Shown piece after piece: positions 8,468-17,163 of a DNA stretch of 64,000 bases. Made by a program: the position numbers and the translations under genes. The notes beneath the pieces were generated by a model. The model made no database searches and was not told where the DNA came from. It saw nothing but the letters and a program-made list of their open reading frames with translations. The DNA comes from Halomonas sp. UBA3074 (GTDB taxonomy: Bacteria; Pseudomonadota; Gammaproteobacteria; Pseudomonadales; Halomonadaceae), in assembly GCF_002366715.1 (NCBI RefSeq), contig NZ_DFBS01000004.1:27511-91510 (forward strand), read 5' to 3'. Within the stretch, counting starts at the first letter, position 1. Each line of letters starts with the position of its first letter.

Positions 8468-9334
8468 TTACTTGACGGCGCCAAAGGTCAGGCCACGTAC
8501 CATTTGTTTTTGCGTCATCCAACCGAGTATCAAAATGGGCGCAATGGCCATGGTGGAAGCGGCAGAGAGCTTGGCCCAGAACAGCCCCTCAGGGCTCGAG
8601 AATGAGGCGATGTAAGCCGTTAACGGCGCGGCATTCGAGGTGGTCAGGTTGAGACTCCAGAACGCCTCGTTCCAACTCAGGATGACCGAAAGCAAGCCTG
8701 TCGAGGCGATGCCTGGCAGCGTTAGCGGCAGCAGCAGATAGAGCACTTCCTGCAGGGTCGAGGCACCGTCCATGCGGCCTGCTTCGAGGATGTCCTTGGG
8801 CATATCCTTGAAGAAGGTATAAAGCATCCACACCACGATCGGCAGGTTCATCAGCGTATAGACGATGATCAACCCCGTGCGGGTATCCAGCAGCCCGACA
8901 TCACGAAAAATCAGGTAAATCGGCACCAGCACACCGACCGAAGGCAGCATTTTGGTGGAAAGCATCCACAGCAGCGTGCCTTTGGTGCGCTTGGTCGGCA
9001 AAAAGGCCATGGCATAAGCCGCGGGTATCGCAATCAGCAGCGCCAGCAAGGTGGAGCCAAACGCCACCGCGACACTGTTGAGGGCAAAGCGTGCATAGCC
9101 AGAGCGCGCCTGCACCTCTTGGTAGCTCTCAAGGGTGGGCGAAAAAATCAGCGAAGGATCGGCAATGGCTGCCGTTTCTGTTTTGAAACCGGTCAGAATC
9201 ATCCAGAAAATCGGAAAGAAAATGACCACCGCCACCGACCAGCCCACTACCGTTAGCAAGAGACGCTTGCTCTGCGCTGACCGCCACCCCGATACCGAAC
9301 GTGGCGCCGCCGTTTTGGAACTTACTGTTGTCAT
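8468..9334 (-). CDS. smoG: Polyol ABC transporter inner-membrane permease (SmoG type)
   Basis: A 288-residue CUT1 permease with about six membrane segments. One long hydrophobic segment near residues 24-46 is followed by the periplasmic part and five more helices. The cytoplasmic EAA loop is visible as EAGRMDGAS followed by a leucine-rich stretch, the contact site for the ATPase. The ATG at 9334 (MTTVSSKTAAP) is preferred because GGGAGTAATTCG precedes it; the 31 upstream codons are arginine/tryptophan-rich and overlap the previous gene. It forms the channel together with the next permease. Confidence 0.93.
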   Translation of the reverse strand: MTTVSSKTAAPRSVSGWRSAQSKRLLLTVVGWSVAVVIFFPIFWMILTGFKTETAAIADPSLIFSPTLESYQEVQARSGYARFALNSVAVAFGSTLLALLIAIPAAYAMAFLPTKRTKGTLLWMLSTKMLPSVGVLVPIYLIFRDVGLLDTRTGLIIVYTLMNLPIVVWMLYTFFKDMPKDILEAGRMDGASTLQEVLYLLLPLTLPGIASTGLLSVILSWNEAFWSLNLTTSNAAPLTAYIASFSSPEGLFWAKLSAASTMAIAPILILGWMTQKQMVRGLTFGAVK

Positions 9335-9356
9335 CGAATTACTCCCAATTGCCGGT

Positions 9357-10247
9357 CTAGTCTTCCAGATTTTTGGCCACCATACGGACCAGGAAGATCG
9401 CCACGATATTCGCCAGGATGATCGCAATCACCCCACCGGCAGACGCCACGCCTACGTCAAAATCCAGCAGCGCACGGATGTAAATCAGATAGGCCAAGTT
9501 CGTCGTCGCTAAACCAGGGCCACCCGACGTCGTCACAAAAATCTCGGCAAAGATAGTCAGCAGGAAGATCATTTCAATCATGATCACCACACTGATCGCG
9601 CGCTTTAAGTGCGGCAGGGTAATAAAGAAGAAAATCGCCACTGGCCCGGCACCATCCATACGCGCCGCTTCGACTTGGTCTTCGTCCAGCGACTGCATCG
9701 CGGTGAGTAGAATCAGCAGCGCAAAGGGCAACCACTGCCACGCGACAATGATCACGATCGAGGTAAGCGGAAGCGCCGAAAACCAATCAAGCGCCGGCAG
9801 GCCAATGGACTCAGCCAACCACGCCAACACCCCGTTGGAGGGGTGCATCATCATATTCTTCCACACCAGTGCACTCACGGTGGGCATGACAAAGAACGGT
9901 GAAATGGCCAGTACCCGGGCGATACCACGCCCTGCAAACTCCTGCTGGAACAGCACGGCCAGCAAGGTACCACCCACGACGGTAATCACCAGCACCCAGC
10001 CTACCAGCAGCAGCGTGTTGCCCATGGCTGCCCACAGGGCTGGATCGGTGAGTAAGTATTGGTAGTTCTCCACCCCAGCAAAGCCGGTCATGCCGGGCAT
10101 TAACAGGTTGTAGTATTGAAAAGAAAACCATAGCGTCATGCCTAACGGCACAATCATCCAAAGCAGCAGCAATATCACTGCGGGCGCTTGAAGCGAAAGC
10201 GTCCTCAGCCCGCCGACGGTACGGCCGGAAGCACGGGGTTTAGTCAT
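9357..10247 (-). CDS. smoF: Polyol ABC transporter inner-membrane permease (SmoF type)
   Basis: A 296-residue CUT1 permease. It shows an N-terminal helix (VILLLLWMIVPLGMTLWF), then five further membrane segments, and the EAA loop EAARMDGAGPVAIFFFITLP that docks onto the ATPase. It is the first permease after the binding-protein gene, separated from it by about 100 bases containing a strong hairpin. The partner permease starts 22 bases after its stop. Family assignment is firm; the specific polyol is inferred from the downstream dehydrogenases. Confidence 0.93.
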   Translation of the reverse strand: MTKPRASGRTVGGLRTLSLQAPAVILLLLWMIVPLGMTLWFSFQYYNLLMPGMTGFAGVENYQYLLTDPALWAAMGNTLLLVGWVLVITVVGGTLLAVLFQQEFAGRGIARVLAISPFFVMPTVSALVWKNMMMHPSNGVLAWLAESIGLPALDWFSALPLTSIVIIVAWQWLPFALLILLTAMQSLDEDQVEAARMDGAGPVAIFFFITLPHLKRAISVVIMIEMIFLLTIFAEIFVTTSGGPGLATTNLAYLIYIRALLDFDVGVASAGGVIAIILANIVAIFLVRMVAKNLED

Positions 10248-10291
10248 GGGAATACCTGCGGAAAACTGACTTGCTATAAAACATCGATAAA

Positions 10292-10336
10292 AACGCCCGC
10301 CGTCGCCATTACTGGCTAAGTGAAACGGCAGGCGTT
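10292..10336 (-). promoter_or_regulatory. Intercistronic stem-loop between binding protein and permease genes
   Basis: Two 12-base arms, 10292-10303 (AACGCCCGCCGT) and 10325-10336 (ACGGCAGGCGTT), pair with one mismatch around a 21-base loop. The element sits between smoE and smoF. Hairpins here are known in other ABC sugar operons to stabilise the upstream message or attenuate readthrough, giving excess binding protein. There is no strong U-run after the stem in the minus direction, so full termination is not expected. Confidence 0.7.
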
Positions 10337-10345
10337 CGTTACTTT

Positions 10346-11668
10346 TTACCTTTCGATGTAGCCAGCCCGTTGCATCGTACGTTCAGTGGCGCGCTGAGCG
10401 TTGTCTAGCGCCTGCTCGACCGTCGTGTCACCCGTTAAGGCAGCAGCAATGGTTTGGCCCACTTGCGTACCAATTGACTGGAACTCGGGGATGTTGACCG
10501 TTTGTACGCCAACGTAGGGGTTTGGCTCGAGCGTTGAGTCGTTGGGGTCAGTCTCTTGAATGGCCTTCAGCACGAAATCAGCAAAAGGGGCCGCTTCGGT
10601 GTACTGCTCGTTCGCGTAAGTAGACTCACGCGTGCCGGGAGGAACGCTGGTCCAGCCTTCGGTTTCACCCACAAGCTCGATGTACTCTTGCGAGGTCGCC
10701 CACGTAATAAATTCACGCGCGGCATCCTGTTTTTCAGAAGAGGCCGGAATCGCGAGCGCCCAGGACCACAACCAATGCGAGCCTTTCGGTGTTTCGGCGA
10801 TAGGCGCTGGGGCAAAGCCTAAGCGGTCCGCCACCTCGGATTCCTTGGGATCGTAAAGCTTGCCCGCCGCTGAAGTGGCGTCTACCCACATGGCGCAGTT
10901 GCCGCGTGCGAACAGGGCAAGGTTTTCGTTAAAGCCGTTGGAGCTAGCCCCTGGCGGGCCATAATCATTGAGCAGGTCGACATAGAACTGGACAGCGTTC
11001 GTCCATTGCTCAGAGTTAAGCTCTGGATTCCACTCCTCATCGAACCAGCGCCCACCGTAGGTGTTCACAAGCGTGGTAATGAAGGCCATGTTCTCGCCCC
11101 AGCCCGGCTTGCCGCGCAGGCAGATGCCCGCCAGCCCTTCTTCGCTGCCGTGCAGTTCGCCTGCCCACTCGCGCACTTCTTCCCAGGTGGGCTGCTCGGT
11201 CATCTCGATACCCGCTTTATCGAACAGATCCTGGCGGTAGTACATCATCGAGCTTTCGGCGTAAAACGGCAGTGCATGGAGGGTGCCATCCAGGCTCAAG
11301 CCATCGCGCACAGATGCCAGCAGGTCGTCTTCGTTGTAATCCTCGGGCAGGTCTTCCAACGGAGAAAGCCAACCACGCTCTGCCCAGATGGGCACTTCAT
11401 AAGTCCCGATCGTCATCACGTCAAATTGGCCACCGCCGGTGGCAATATCGGTCGTCATGCGTTGACGCAGCACGTTTTCCTCGAGCACGACCCAATCCAG
11501 GGTAATGTCGGGGTGCGCTTCTTCAAAAGCCTCAGTCAGGCTCTGCATGATCACCATGTCGTTATTGTTAACCGTCGCCACGGTGATTTCGGTTTGCGCC
11601 TGGGCTTGGCTGGATAGGGCAATGGCAGCCGCTAGCGCGGTGACGGGCAAGTGACGTGCGAGTCGCAT
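10346..11668 (-). CDS. smoE: Polyol ABC transporter periplasmic binding protein (SmoE type)
   Basis: A 440-residue family 1 extracellular solute-binding protein, the first gene of the operon. A signal peptide is clear: basic start, hydrophobic core LPVTALAAAIAL and cleavage near SSQAQA. The body has family features such as WEEVREWAGELH and a C-terminal acceptor-like region. It would bind the sugar alcohol in the periplasm and deliver it to SmoFGK. AGGAG lies upstream of ATG 11668. Sequence resembles SmoE/MtlE polyol-binding proteins more than maltose-binding proteins; this is a judgement from recall. Confidence 0.92.
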   Translation of the reverse strand: MRLARHLPVTALAAAIALSSQAQAQTEITVATVNNNDMVIMQSLTEAFEEAHPDITLDWVVLEENVLRQRMTTDIATGGGQFDVMTIGTYEVPIWAERGWLSPLEDLPEDYNEDDLLASVRDGLSLDGTLHALPFYAESSMMYYRQDLFDKAGIEMTEQPTWEEVREWAGELHGSEEGLAGICLRGKPGWGENMAFITTLVNTYGGRWFDEEWNPELNSEQWTNAVQFYVDLLNDYGPPGASSNGFNENLALFARGNCAMWVDATSAAGKLYDPKESEVADRLGFAPAPIAETPKGSHWLWSWALAIPASSEKQDAAREFITWATSQEYIELVGETEGWTSVPPGTRESTYANEQYTEAAPFADFVLKAIQETDPNDSTLEPNPYVGVQTVNIPEFQSIGTQVGQTIAAALTGDTTVEQALDNAQRATERTMQRAGYIER

Positions 11669-11707
11669 AAAGCACTCCTATGGGCATGTATTGGCATTGT
11701 TGTTGCC

Positions 11708-11741
11708 TTGATCTCATTGATCATCAACCGAACAAATGATC
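11708..11741 (-). promoter_or_regulatory. Candidate SorC-family operator upstream of smoE
   Basis: The 165-base gap between the regulator and smoE contains clustered symmetry. TTGATC occurs at 11708-11713 and again at 11717-11722. TTGATCATCAA (11717-11727) is palindromic around its centre base, and GATCAT (11719-11724) pairs with ATGATC (11736-11741). The cluster lies about 40-75 bases before the smoE start, a sensible place for an operator. That the adjacent SorC regulator binds here is inference. Confidence 0.5.
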
Positions 11742-11833
11742 GTACGTTAGCCAAAAAAAAGCAAAGCCGATCAGCTTAGACTTTACGCTAACGCATCACC
11801 CTTCGCGCATGTTGCAGCGCACACGTTAAGCCC

Positions 11834-12796
11834 CTATAACGCCTCGACAATTTGCCGAGCAGCCACTTCATCGGTCACCAGCCCTTTTAGCCAACCGCCG
11901 CGCAACGCGGCATGTATCGCCGGGGCTTTCTCTCTGCCGCCCGCGATTGCCACCATGTGGTGCTTGCCAAAGCGCTCCAGGGGCAGGCTGGTGACCCGCC
12001 GGGTAATGGAGCAATCGATCACTTCCCCGTCGCGGTTTAGCGGCCAGCCAAGCAACTCGCCTACCGCGGCCAGGCCCAGCAGCTCATCCAGCTCACTTTC
12101 GCTGATAAAGTGATCCTGGAACAGAGTCGCCTGGCGGTCGATACGCCCAACGCCAATGAAAGCGGCCTCGGACTCGCGCGCCACATCGGCAATTTTTTTA
12201 AATAGACGCTGGGTCAGCATCGCCTCTTTCTCGGCCAGGGTCTCCGCCACTACCGGCGCGGGCAGCAAAAAGCGCTCACCGCCAGTTTTATCTGCCATTA
12301 CCATCACCGCATCGTAACGGTTAGCCGAGCCGTCGCGGGCCACATTCCCCACCAACGATACAAAGCGGTGCTGGGGCCTTTCAACACGGCTAAGCGCCTC
12401 TACCGCCGCACGCACCGAGCGGCCGGTACCCAATGAAAGCGTCAATGGTTCGCTGCGCTCGACCAGCTGTGCCACCCGCTCGGCGGCAGCCACGGCCAAA
12501 TAAGACGCGGCGCTTTCGGCGGCGTGGTTATCGGCGGGCACCACGTCGCAGTAGGCCAACCCAAAGTGATCGCGCAGCGCGCTGCCCAGCGCCATGCAGT
12601 GAGAGATCGGATGGTCAATATGCACTTTCACCAACCCCTCTTGGCGAGCCAGGGCTAATAAGCGCTGCACACCTGGCCGCGAAACGCCCAACTGGCTGGC
12701 GATCTCATCCTGGGTCATTCCCCCCACGTAAGACATCCACGCGGCGCGGGCTGCCTGATCCAGCTTTACCTCAAATTTATCCATACGATGGCTCAC
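11834..12796 (-). CDS. SorC/DeoR-type sugar-binding transcriptional regulator of the polyol operon
   Basis: A 320-residue SorC-family regulator. A helix-turn-helix lies at about residues 28-50 (MTQDEIASQLGVSRPGVQRLL). The sugar-phosphate-isomerase-like effector domain follows, with LSLGTGRSVRAAVEAL and the C-terminal GG-rich ligand site VAIAGGREKAPAIHAALRGG. Rhodobacter polyol operons carry a homologue (SmoC) in the same place. The first in-frame start is GTG at 12796; an ATG at 12784 (MDKFEVKLD) is equally plausible, and neither has a good ribosome site. Same strand as the operon, 165 bases upstream of smoE. Effector likely a polyol or its ketose phosphate. Confidence 0.9.
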   Translation of the reverse strand: MSHRMDKFEVKLDQAARAAWMSYVGGMTQDEIASQLGVSRPGVQRLLALARQEGLVKVHIDHPISHCMALGSALRDHFGLAYCDVVPADNHAAESAASYLAVAAAERVAQLVERSEPLTLSLGTGRSVRAAVEALSRVERPQHRFVSLVGNVARDGSANRYDAVMVMADKTGGERFLLPAPVVAETLAEKEAMLTQRLFKKIADVARESEAAFIGVGRIDRQATLFQDHFISESELDELLGLAAVGELLGWPLNRDGEVIDCSITRRVTSLPLERFGKHHMVAIAGGREKAPAIHAALRGGWLKGLVTDEVAARQIVEAL

Positions 12797-12912
12797 TAAA
12801 CGGGTACCAAACCATCATCATACAAAGCCAAGCCCGCGACCAGTAGTCGTCTATCCGCTAACATAGGGGTAGTCCAGCGTTTGAAGATGAACCGATGGCA
12901 GGGAGACCTAGC

Positions 12913-13224
12913 ATGTACAAACTGGCTTTTTTTGTTCCCGTTGAAGATGCCGACAGCGTCAAGCAAGCCGTGTTCGAGGCAGGCGCAGGGCGCATAGGGG
13001 TGTATGAGAATGTCTGTTTTCAAACACGCGGCACCGGGCAATTTCGCCCGATGGAAGGTGCCAACCCTCATATCGGTTCGGTTGGCAGCCTGGAACAGGT
13101 GGAAGAGTACAAAGTTGAAATGGTGTGCGACGAAGCGCATGTTCACGGTGCCATTGCCGCTTTAAAACTTGCCCACCCCTATGAAGAAGTCGCTTATGAT
13201 GTGTGGCTATTAGCCGATCTATAG
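12913..13224 (+). CDS. YqfO/NIF3-associated single-domain protein
   Basis: A 103-residue protein matching the stand-alone form of the YqfO/CutA-like domain that is inserted in larger NIF3-family proteins. The signature end HPYEEVAYDVWLL and the GAGRIGVYENVCFQ segment are clear. The fold is a small ferredoxin-like trimer; biochemical function is not settled. ATG 12913 is chosen with GGGAGA upstream, rather than the ATG six codons earlier. It is a single gene, divergent from the polyol regulator. Confidence 0.85.
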   Translation: MYKLAFFVPVEDADSVKQAVFEAGAGRIGVYENVCFQTRGTGQFRPMEGANPHIGSVGSLEQVEEYKVEMVCDEAHVHGAIAALKLAHPYEEVAYDVWLLADL

Positions 13225-13261
13225 CGAGTCGAGCCCTTAGTCTTGAGGCTAACGTTCAGAC

Positions 13262-13819
13262 TCAGGCACTGCCAAAATAGCGTTCCCGATCCTCAGGCGT
13301 CACCATACTGATATGCAGCGGAAACTCATTGTGGGGACGATCAGCGAAAAAGTGTTTGAGCGTGCGCTCAATGGTGGTGAAGGCGAGTTCGTCCCAAGGG
13401 ATTTCGTGCTCTTCAAACAGCGCTACTTCCAGGCTTTCCGGCCCGGCACTGAAACCACCGACCAGCTCGGCACGAAAAATCATATACACCTGATTGATAT
13501 GCGGCAAGTCAATCAAGGTGTAAAGATTGGCCAGTTCGACCTCGGCGCAGGCCTCCTCACGTGTCTCTCTGGCGGCCGCCTGCTGGGTGGATTCAGCGTT
13601 TTCCATATAGCCTGCTGGCAGTGTCCAGTACCCTTTGCGTGGTGAGATGGCCCGCTTACAGAGCAACACCTTACTGCCACTCACCGGCAAGGTGCCGGCC
13701 ACAATGCGCGGGTTCTGGTAATGAATCGTACCGCAGGCATCGCACAGGTAGCGCGGGCGGTCATCGCCTTCAGGGAGAGCAAAACGTACCTTATCACCAC
13801 AGTGGCTACAAAAGTTCAT
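13262..13819 (-). CDS. Nudix hydrolase with N-terminal zinc ribbon
   Basis: A 185-residue Nudix protein. A zinc ribbon at the N terminus uses C4, C7, C26 and C29. The Nudix box begins GYMENAES and continues to RETREEACAEV, the metal-binding glutamate cluster. This architecture resembles the ADP-ribose or NAD(H)-type pyrophosphatase relatives, though it is shorter than NudC. It converges on the YqfO-like gene and is divergent from the next Nudix gene, with less than 100 bases between their starts, so two Nudix genes sit back to back. Confidence 0.9.
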   Translation of the reverse strand: MNFCSHCGDKVRFALPEGDDRPRYLCDACGTIHYQNPRIVAGTLPVSGSKVLLCKRAISPRKGYWTLPAGYMENAESTQQAAARETREEACAEVELANLYTLIDLPHINQVYMIFRAELVGGFSAGPESLEVALFEEHEIPWDELAFTTIERTLKHFFADRPHNEFPLHISMVTPEDRERYFGSA

Positions 13820-13913
13820 CGCGTATTCTCAACGGCTAGTGAATAGAAGCCTCGACGCGCTTGACGTCAATGACCGCTGCTGGGTAAAAGAGAACAAAGT
13901 GATTGGATGCCCT

Positions 13914-14585
13914 ATGTTAGAGAAACTGCGCAACCAGCTGCAACAGCTGACGCCTCAACGCTTGGATCATGTGGTCATGCCCGAGGCGGCGGTACTGATG
14001 CCGATTGTCGAGCGACCGGCCCCCACCCTACTGTTTACCCGTCGTGCTAGCCACTTGAGTACCCATAGCGGTCAAGTGGCGTTTCCCGGCGGCAAGCGCG
14101 AACCCTTCGATGCCGACCTGTATGCCACAGCGCTGCGTGAAGCAGAGGAAGAGATTGCCCTCGACCCCGCGCTGGTGCAACCGTTAGGGCGACTTTCGGA
14201 CGTTATTTCGCTGCATGGCATTCGCGTTACCCCGTGGGTCGGTATCATTCCGCCTGATCTACCGCTGGTGGCCGACCCCGGGGAGCTAGACGCTATTTTT
14301 GAAGTCCCGCTCAGCCATTTTTTAGATGACCACCGTACCCATACCGATGTCATTACGGTCGACGGCGTGGCGCACTACGTGCCTAGCTACCATGTCGACG
14401 GCCATGTCATCTGGGGACTTTCAGCGATGATGCTGGTCGAGCTATTGGCCGAAGGCTTTGGTATGCCCATTGATTTGCATCAGCGCCCCCTGGGGCCGCT
14501 GCGCCACTATCCCGAACGTACCACGCGCCTTTCTACTTCCGCGACGAGAGATTCTCGCCCAGCCCCCTCGAGACCCAAACAATGA
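13914..14585 (+). CDS. nudL: CoA pyrophosphatase-type Nudix hydrolase (NudL/YeaB-like)
   Basis: A 223-residue Nudix hydrolase of the NudL group, which cleaves CoA to 3',5'-ADP and phosphopantetheine. The upstream NudL signature THSGQVAFPGGKRE merges into the Nudix box (GGKREPFDADLYATALREAEEEI). A downstream VTPWVGIIPP stretch is also typical. ATG 13914 (MLEKLRNQL) gives the normal length; upstream in-frame codons look non-coding and the ribosome site is weak. The C-terminal about 30 residues (Ser/Arg/Pro-rich) look lineage-specific. Its TGA overlaps the next ATG (ATGA). Confidence 0.9.
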   Translation: MLEKLRNQLQQLTPQRLDHVVMPEAAVLMPIVERPAPTLLFTRRASHLSTHSGQVAFPGGKREPFDADLYATALREAEEEIALDPALVQPLGRLSDVISLHGIRVTPWVGIIPPDLPLVADPGELDAIFEVPLSHFLDDHRTHTDVITVDGVAHYVPSYHVDGHVIWGLSAMMLVELLAEGFGMPIDLHQRPLGPLRHYPERTTRLSTSATRDSRPAPSRPKQ

Positions 14586-15250
14586 CCCCCAGTGTTGCCC
14601 CCTTCACGCCAGCGCTTCAGCCAGCGACGCAGATAGCCCTTGTCGATGCGCTGGTTGAGCAAGGCTGGTACGTTGGCCGTGAGGTGATCGACCTTGAACT
14701 GTGTGCCGCACTGAATCAGGAACTGCTGCATCGAGCGGCTTACCAAGGCTTGGACGAAGCGGGCATTGGCCGAGGCCAGCAGCATCTGCTGCGTAAAGAT
14801 ATTCGCGGTGACGCGATCCACTGGCTCGATCGCGAGAGTGCTGCCCAACGGCGTTATCTGGACGCCATGAGCGAGTTGCAGCAGGCCCTTAATCATGCGC
14901 TTTTTTTAGGCCTGTTCGAGTATGAGGCACACTTCGCCCACTACCCGCCGGGAGCCTTTTACCAGCGCCATCTGGATAGCTTTCGCGGTCGCGCCAACCG
15001 GGTTATCTCCACGGTGGGTTATTTAACCCCCGACTGGCCAGCCGATGGCGGCGGCGAAATGGTGATCTACCACCCTGATGACCCCAGCCAAGAGGTCGCC
15101 CGCGTCATACCGGAAGCAGGCACCTTCGCCTGCTTTCTTTCAGAAACCATTCCCCATGAGGTGCTGCCGACACGCTGCCCGCGCACGAGTATTGCGGGCT
15201 GGTTTCGGCGTAACGCCTCGCTGGGCGGTGTACTCGATCCCGCGCGTTAA
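14582..15250 (+). CDS. 2-oxoglutarate/Fe(II) dioxygenase (SM-20/prolyl-4-hydroxylase type)
   Basis: A 222-residue protein of the P4Hc/SM-20 family. The iron ligands appear as H-x-D in FYQRHLDSF and the distal histidine in IPHEVLPT, with the oxoglutarate-binding arginine in RTSIAGWFRR. Its start overlaps the NudL-like stop by four bases, indicating coupling. Bacterial members hydroxylate proteins such as EF-Tu or act on small molecules. The substrate here is unknown. Confidence 0.88.
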   Translation: MTPSVAPFTPALQPATQIALVDALVEQGWYVGREVIDLELCAALNQELLHRAAYQGLDEAGIGRGQQHLLRKDIRGDAIHWLDRESAAQRRYLDAMSELQQALNHALFLGLFEYEAHFAHYPPGAFYQRHLDSFRGRANRVISTVGYLTPDWPADGGGEMVIYHPDDPSQEVARVIPEAGTFACFLSETIPHEVLPTRCPRTSIAGWFRRNASLGGVLDPAR

Positions 15251-15265
15251 CACTCGAAGGCGTGG

Positions 15266-16234
15266 TCAGGTTAACGGTACGATTTGTCCATTGGCCCGTT
15301 CCAACACTTCACGCACCTGCTCGTAATCTGCGCTATTAGGGCCACCCTCGTGGTGCTCAATAATGCCGACCACATCCAGCAGCGTGTCCATGCCATAAGC
15401 CGTTTCATCCGTGGCGGTAAAGGCCTGAACATGGCCTTGCCCGTCGCCATTCCAGCCTACTTTGATCGGCGAATCGATGATATTGACCTGAGTACCTACT
15501 GGTACGCGCCAGAATACCGACTCGATATCTTCCGGATGCATGCGGATACAGCCACGGCTAGCACGCATACCAATACCATCCGGCTGGTTGGTGCCATGAA
15601 TGAGATAACCCGGAATATCCAGCAATATAGCGAACTGCCCCAACGGGTTATCGGCACCGGGAGGCACCACCGCTGGTGCGGGGTCGCCGCGTTCGGCGGC
15701 TTCGCGGCGAATGGACTCAGGCGGGTACCAGGCAGGGTTTTCAAGCCGCATGGTGGTTTCGGTAATGCCCAACGGAGTGTTGTAGGCATCTCGCCCAATC
15801 CCAATGGGGTACGTCTCCACCCGCGGCGTTTCGCCTTCTTCTACGTCGGGATAGTAGTACAGGCGCAGCTCTGCCACATTGATGACAATCCCCGTGCGTG
15901 CTTCGACAGGCAAAATAAACTGCCCTGGGATCGTCACCTCGGTACCTTCCCCCGGTACCCAAAGGCTGGTGTCAGGATTGGCCATACGAATTTCTTCGTA
16001 GCCGACATTGTGTGCCCGGGCAATATCCATCAGCGTATCTTCTTCGCTGGCGGTAACGGTATACACCTCCCCCACCATATTGCCTTGTTCTGGAAGCGGG
16101 AAATGACCTTTGGGTAGTTCACTGCTATCAGCGACGGCCGTCGATGCTAATAGCCATGCGCCCAACGCGACACTGCTTACGCAGAGCTGCTTGATACGCC
16201 GCAATGGGTGCAAGGGGTGATACAGGGGAATCAT
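15266..16234 (-). CDS. L,D-transpeptidase with LysM domain (ErfK/YcfS/YbiS family)
   Basis: A 322-residue periplasmic L,D-transpeptidase. After a signal peptide (hydrophobic LCVSSVALGAWLLASTAVA) comes a LysM module, roughly residues 55-100 (YTVTASEEDTLMDIARAHNVGYEEIRMANP). Next is the YkuD catalytic domain with IHGTNQPDGIG and the catalytic cysteine in SRGCIRMHPEDI. It would form 3-3 peptidoglycan crosslinks or attach a lipoprotein. The C-terminal about 50 residues extend past the catalytic domain. ATG 16234 follows AGGAGA at about 11 bases. Confidence 0.93.
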   Translation of the reverse strand: MIPLYHPLHPLRRIKQLCVSSVALGAWLLASTAVADSSELPKGHFPLPEQGNMVGEVYTVTASEEDTLMDIARAHNVGYEEIRMANPDTSLWVPGEGTEVTIPGQFILPVEARTGIVINVAELRLYYYPDVEEGETPRVETYPIGIGRDAYNTPLGITETTMRLENPAWYPPESIRREAAERGDPAPAVVPPGADNPLGQFAILLDIPGYLIHGTNQPDGIGMRASRGCIRMHPEDIESVFWRVPVGTQVNIIDSPIKVGWNGDGQGHVQAFTATDETAYGMDTLLDVVGIIEHHEGGPNSADYEQVREVLERANGQIVPLT

Positions 16235-16585
16235 CGTCAGGGTGTCTCCTTTTTTAAATAGGAATATGACGACTGGGGCAGAGCAGGTCAACTCGACAGC
16301 GTGTGACACAGCGACGCTGGGCTAGCGGTTAATGAGACACTGCATACGCGTAGTCGGCTAAAAGTTTGAGTTAATTAGTTGTATTTCTGATCACAGCGAC
16401 TAACCTGTTAGTTGTCTTAGCGCAGTGACGCGCAGAACGGCGTTAATTACCCAAATGTAATTAACATCCCCAGGAGTAATAGCACTGGAGTTGTGCTTTT
16501 TTAGTACACAGCCATCTGCTATTGATTTGTTTGGGCCATAACGCGGAGTCGTTAAGCCTGAATGAAATCGCAAGGAGCAAGTAAA
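16235..16585. other. 350-base intergenic region with two palindromes
   Basis: Divergent promoter region between the L,D-transpeptidase and the PRC-barrel gene; I see no coding potential. Two palindromes stand out. ACTAACCTGTTAGT is at 16399-16412. GTTAATTAC (16442-16450) pairs with GTAATTAAC (16457-16465), a perfect 9-base inverted repeat with a 6-base centre. Both are AT-rich and operator-like, and they lie 120-190 bases upstream of the PRC-barrel start. Confidence 0.6.
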
Positions 16586-17014
16586 ATGAAAATGATCAAA
16601 CCCGCTTTTCTAGGTACGCTCATGGTTCCGGCTGTTATGTTTGCTGCAGGCACAGTCAACGCCGAAGAAAACACCACCACCATGGAAGCAACCTATCTAA
16701 CGGAAACGCCAGAAGGTACTTTCCACGCTGATGCCCTAACCGGCAATCAAGTAAAAAGCTCTGTCGAAGATGACGAAGATATCGGCACTATTACCGATCT
16801 CGTTATCGATGAAGATGGCCAAATCAATGCCGTCGTCGTTGGTGTTGGTGGTTTTCTCGGCATGGGTGAGAAAAACGTCGCCATCGAATGGGACTCACTC
16901 GAACTGACCAAAGACGAAGACGGTGAAGATTACGTGATTACCGTTAATGCGTCACAAGACGCACTTGAGTCTGCCGAAGAGTATCACCGTAACGGTGACT
17001 TAGAAGACGAATAA
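16586..17014 (+). CDS. Secreted PRC-barrel domain protein
   Basis: A 142-residue exported protein. A signal peptide (MKMIKPAFLGTLMVPAVMFAAGTVNA) is followed by a PRC-barrel of about residues 45-110 (DALTGNQVKSS, IGTITDLVIDEDGQINAVVVGVGGFLGMGEKNVAI). The mature part is strongly acidic, as expected for a periplasmic protein of a halophile. PRC-barrel proteins of this type are often salt- or stress-induced; the function is unknown. ATG 16586 has AAGGAGCAAG upstream. A terminator follows 30 bases after the stop. Confidence 0.88.
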   Translation: MKMIKPAFLGTLMVPAVMFAAGTVNAEENTTTMEATYLTETPEGTFHADALTGNQVKSSVEDDEDIGTITDLVIDEDGQINAVVVGVGGFLGMGEKNVAIEWDSLELTKDEDGEDYVITVNASQDALESAEEYHRNGDLEDE

Positions 17015-17044
17015 GATCACTACAATCTTATAAGTCAGTCATAC

Positions 17045-17074
17045 AAAAAGCCTTGGCAATTGCCAAGGCTTTTT
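17045..17074 (+). terminator. Rho-independent terminator of the PRC-barrel gene
   Basis: A 30-base perfect palindrome: stem GCCTTGGC, loop AATT, stem GCCAAGGC, flanked by five A's and six T's. It can serve either strand, but on the plus strand it follows the PRC-barrel stop by 30 bases. Confidence 0.92.
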
Positions 17075-17163
17075 TATTGCGCTTAACGCATCCGCACTGA
17101 TCTAACTGATCGAAACGACTAAAAGCTGCTTAATTACTTTAATACCCGTTTCGACTATCAGTA

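Noticed and set aside
11006..11617. 203-codon plus-strand frame opposite the binding-protein gene
   Set aside because: Antisense shadow in GC-rich DNA; the minus-strand protein has a signal peptide and family motifs.
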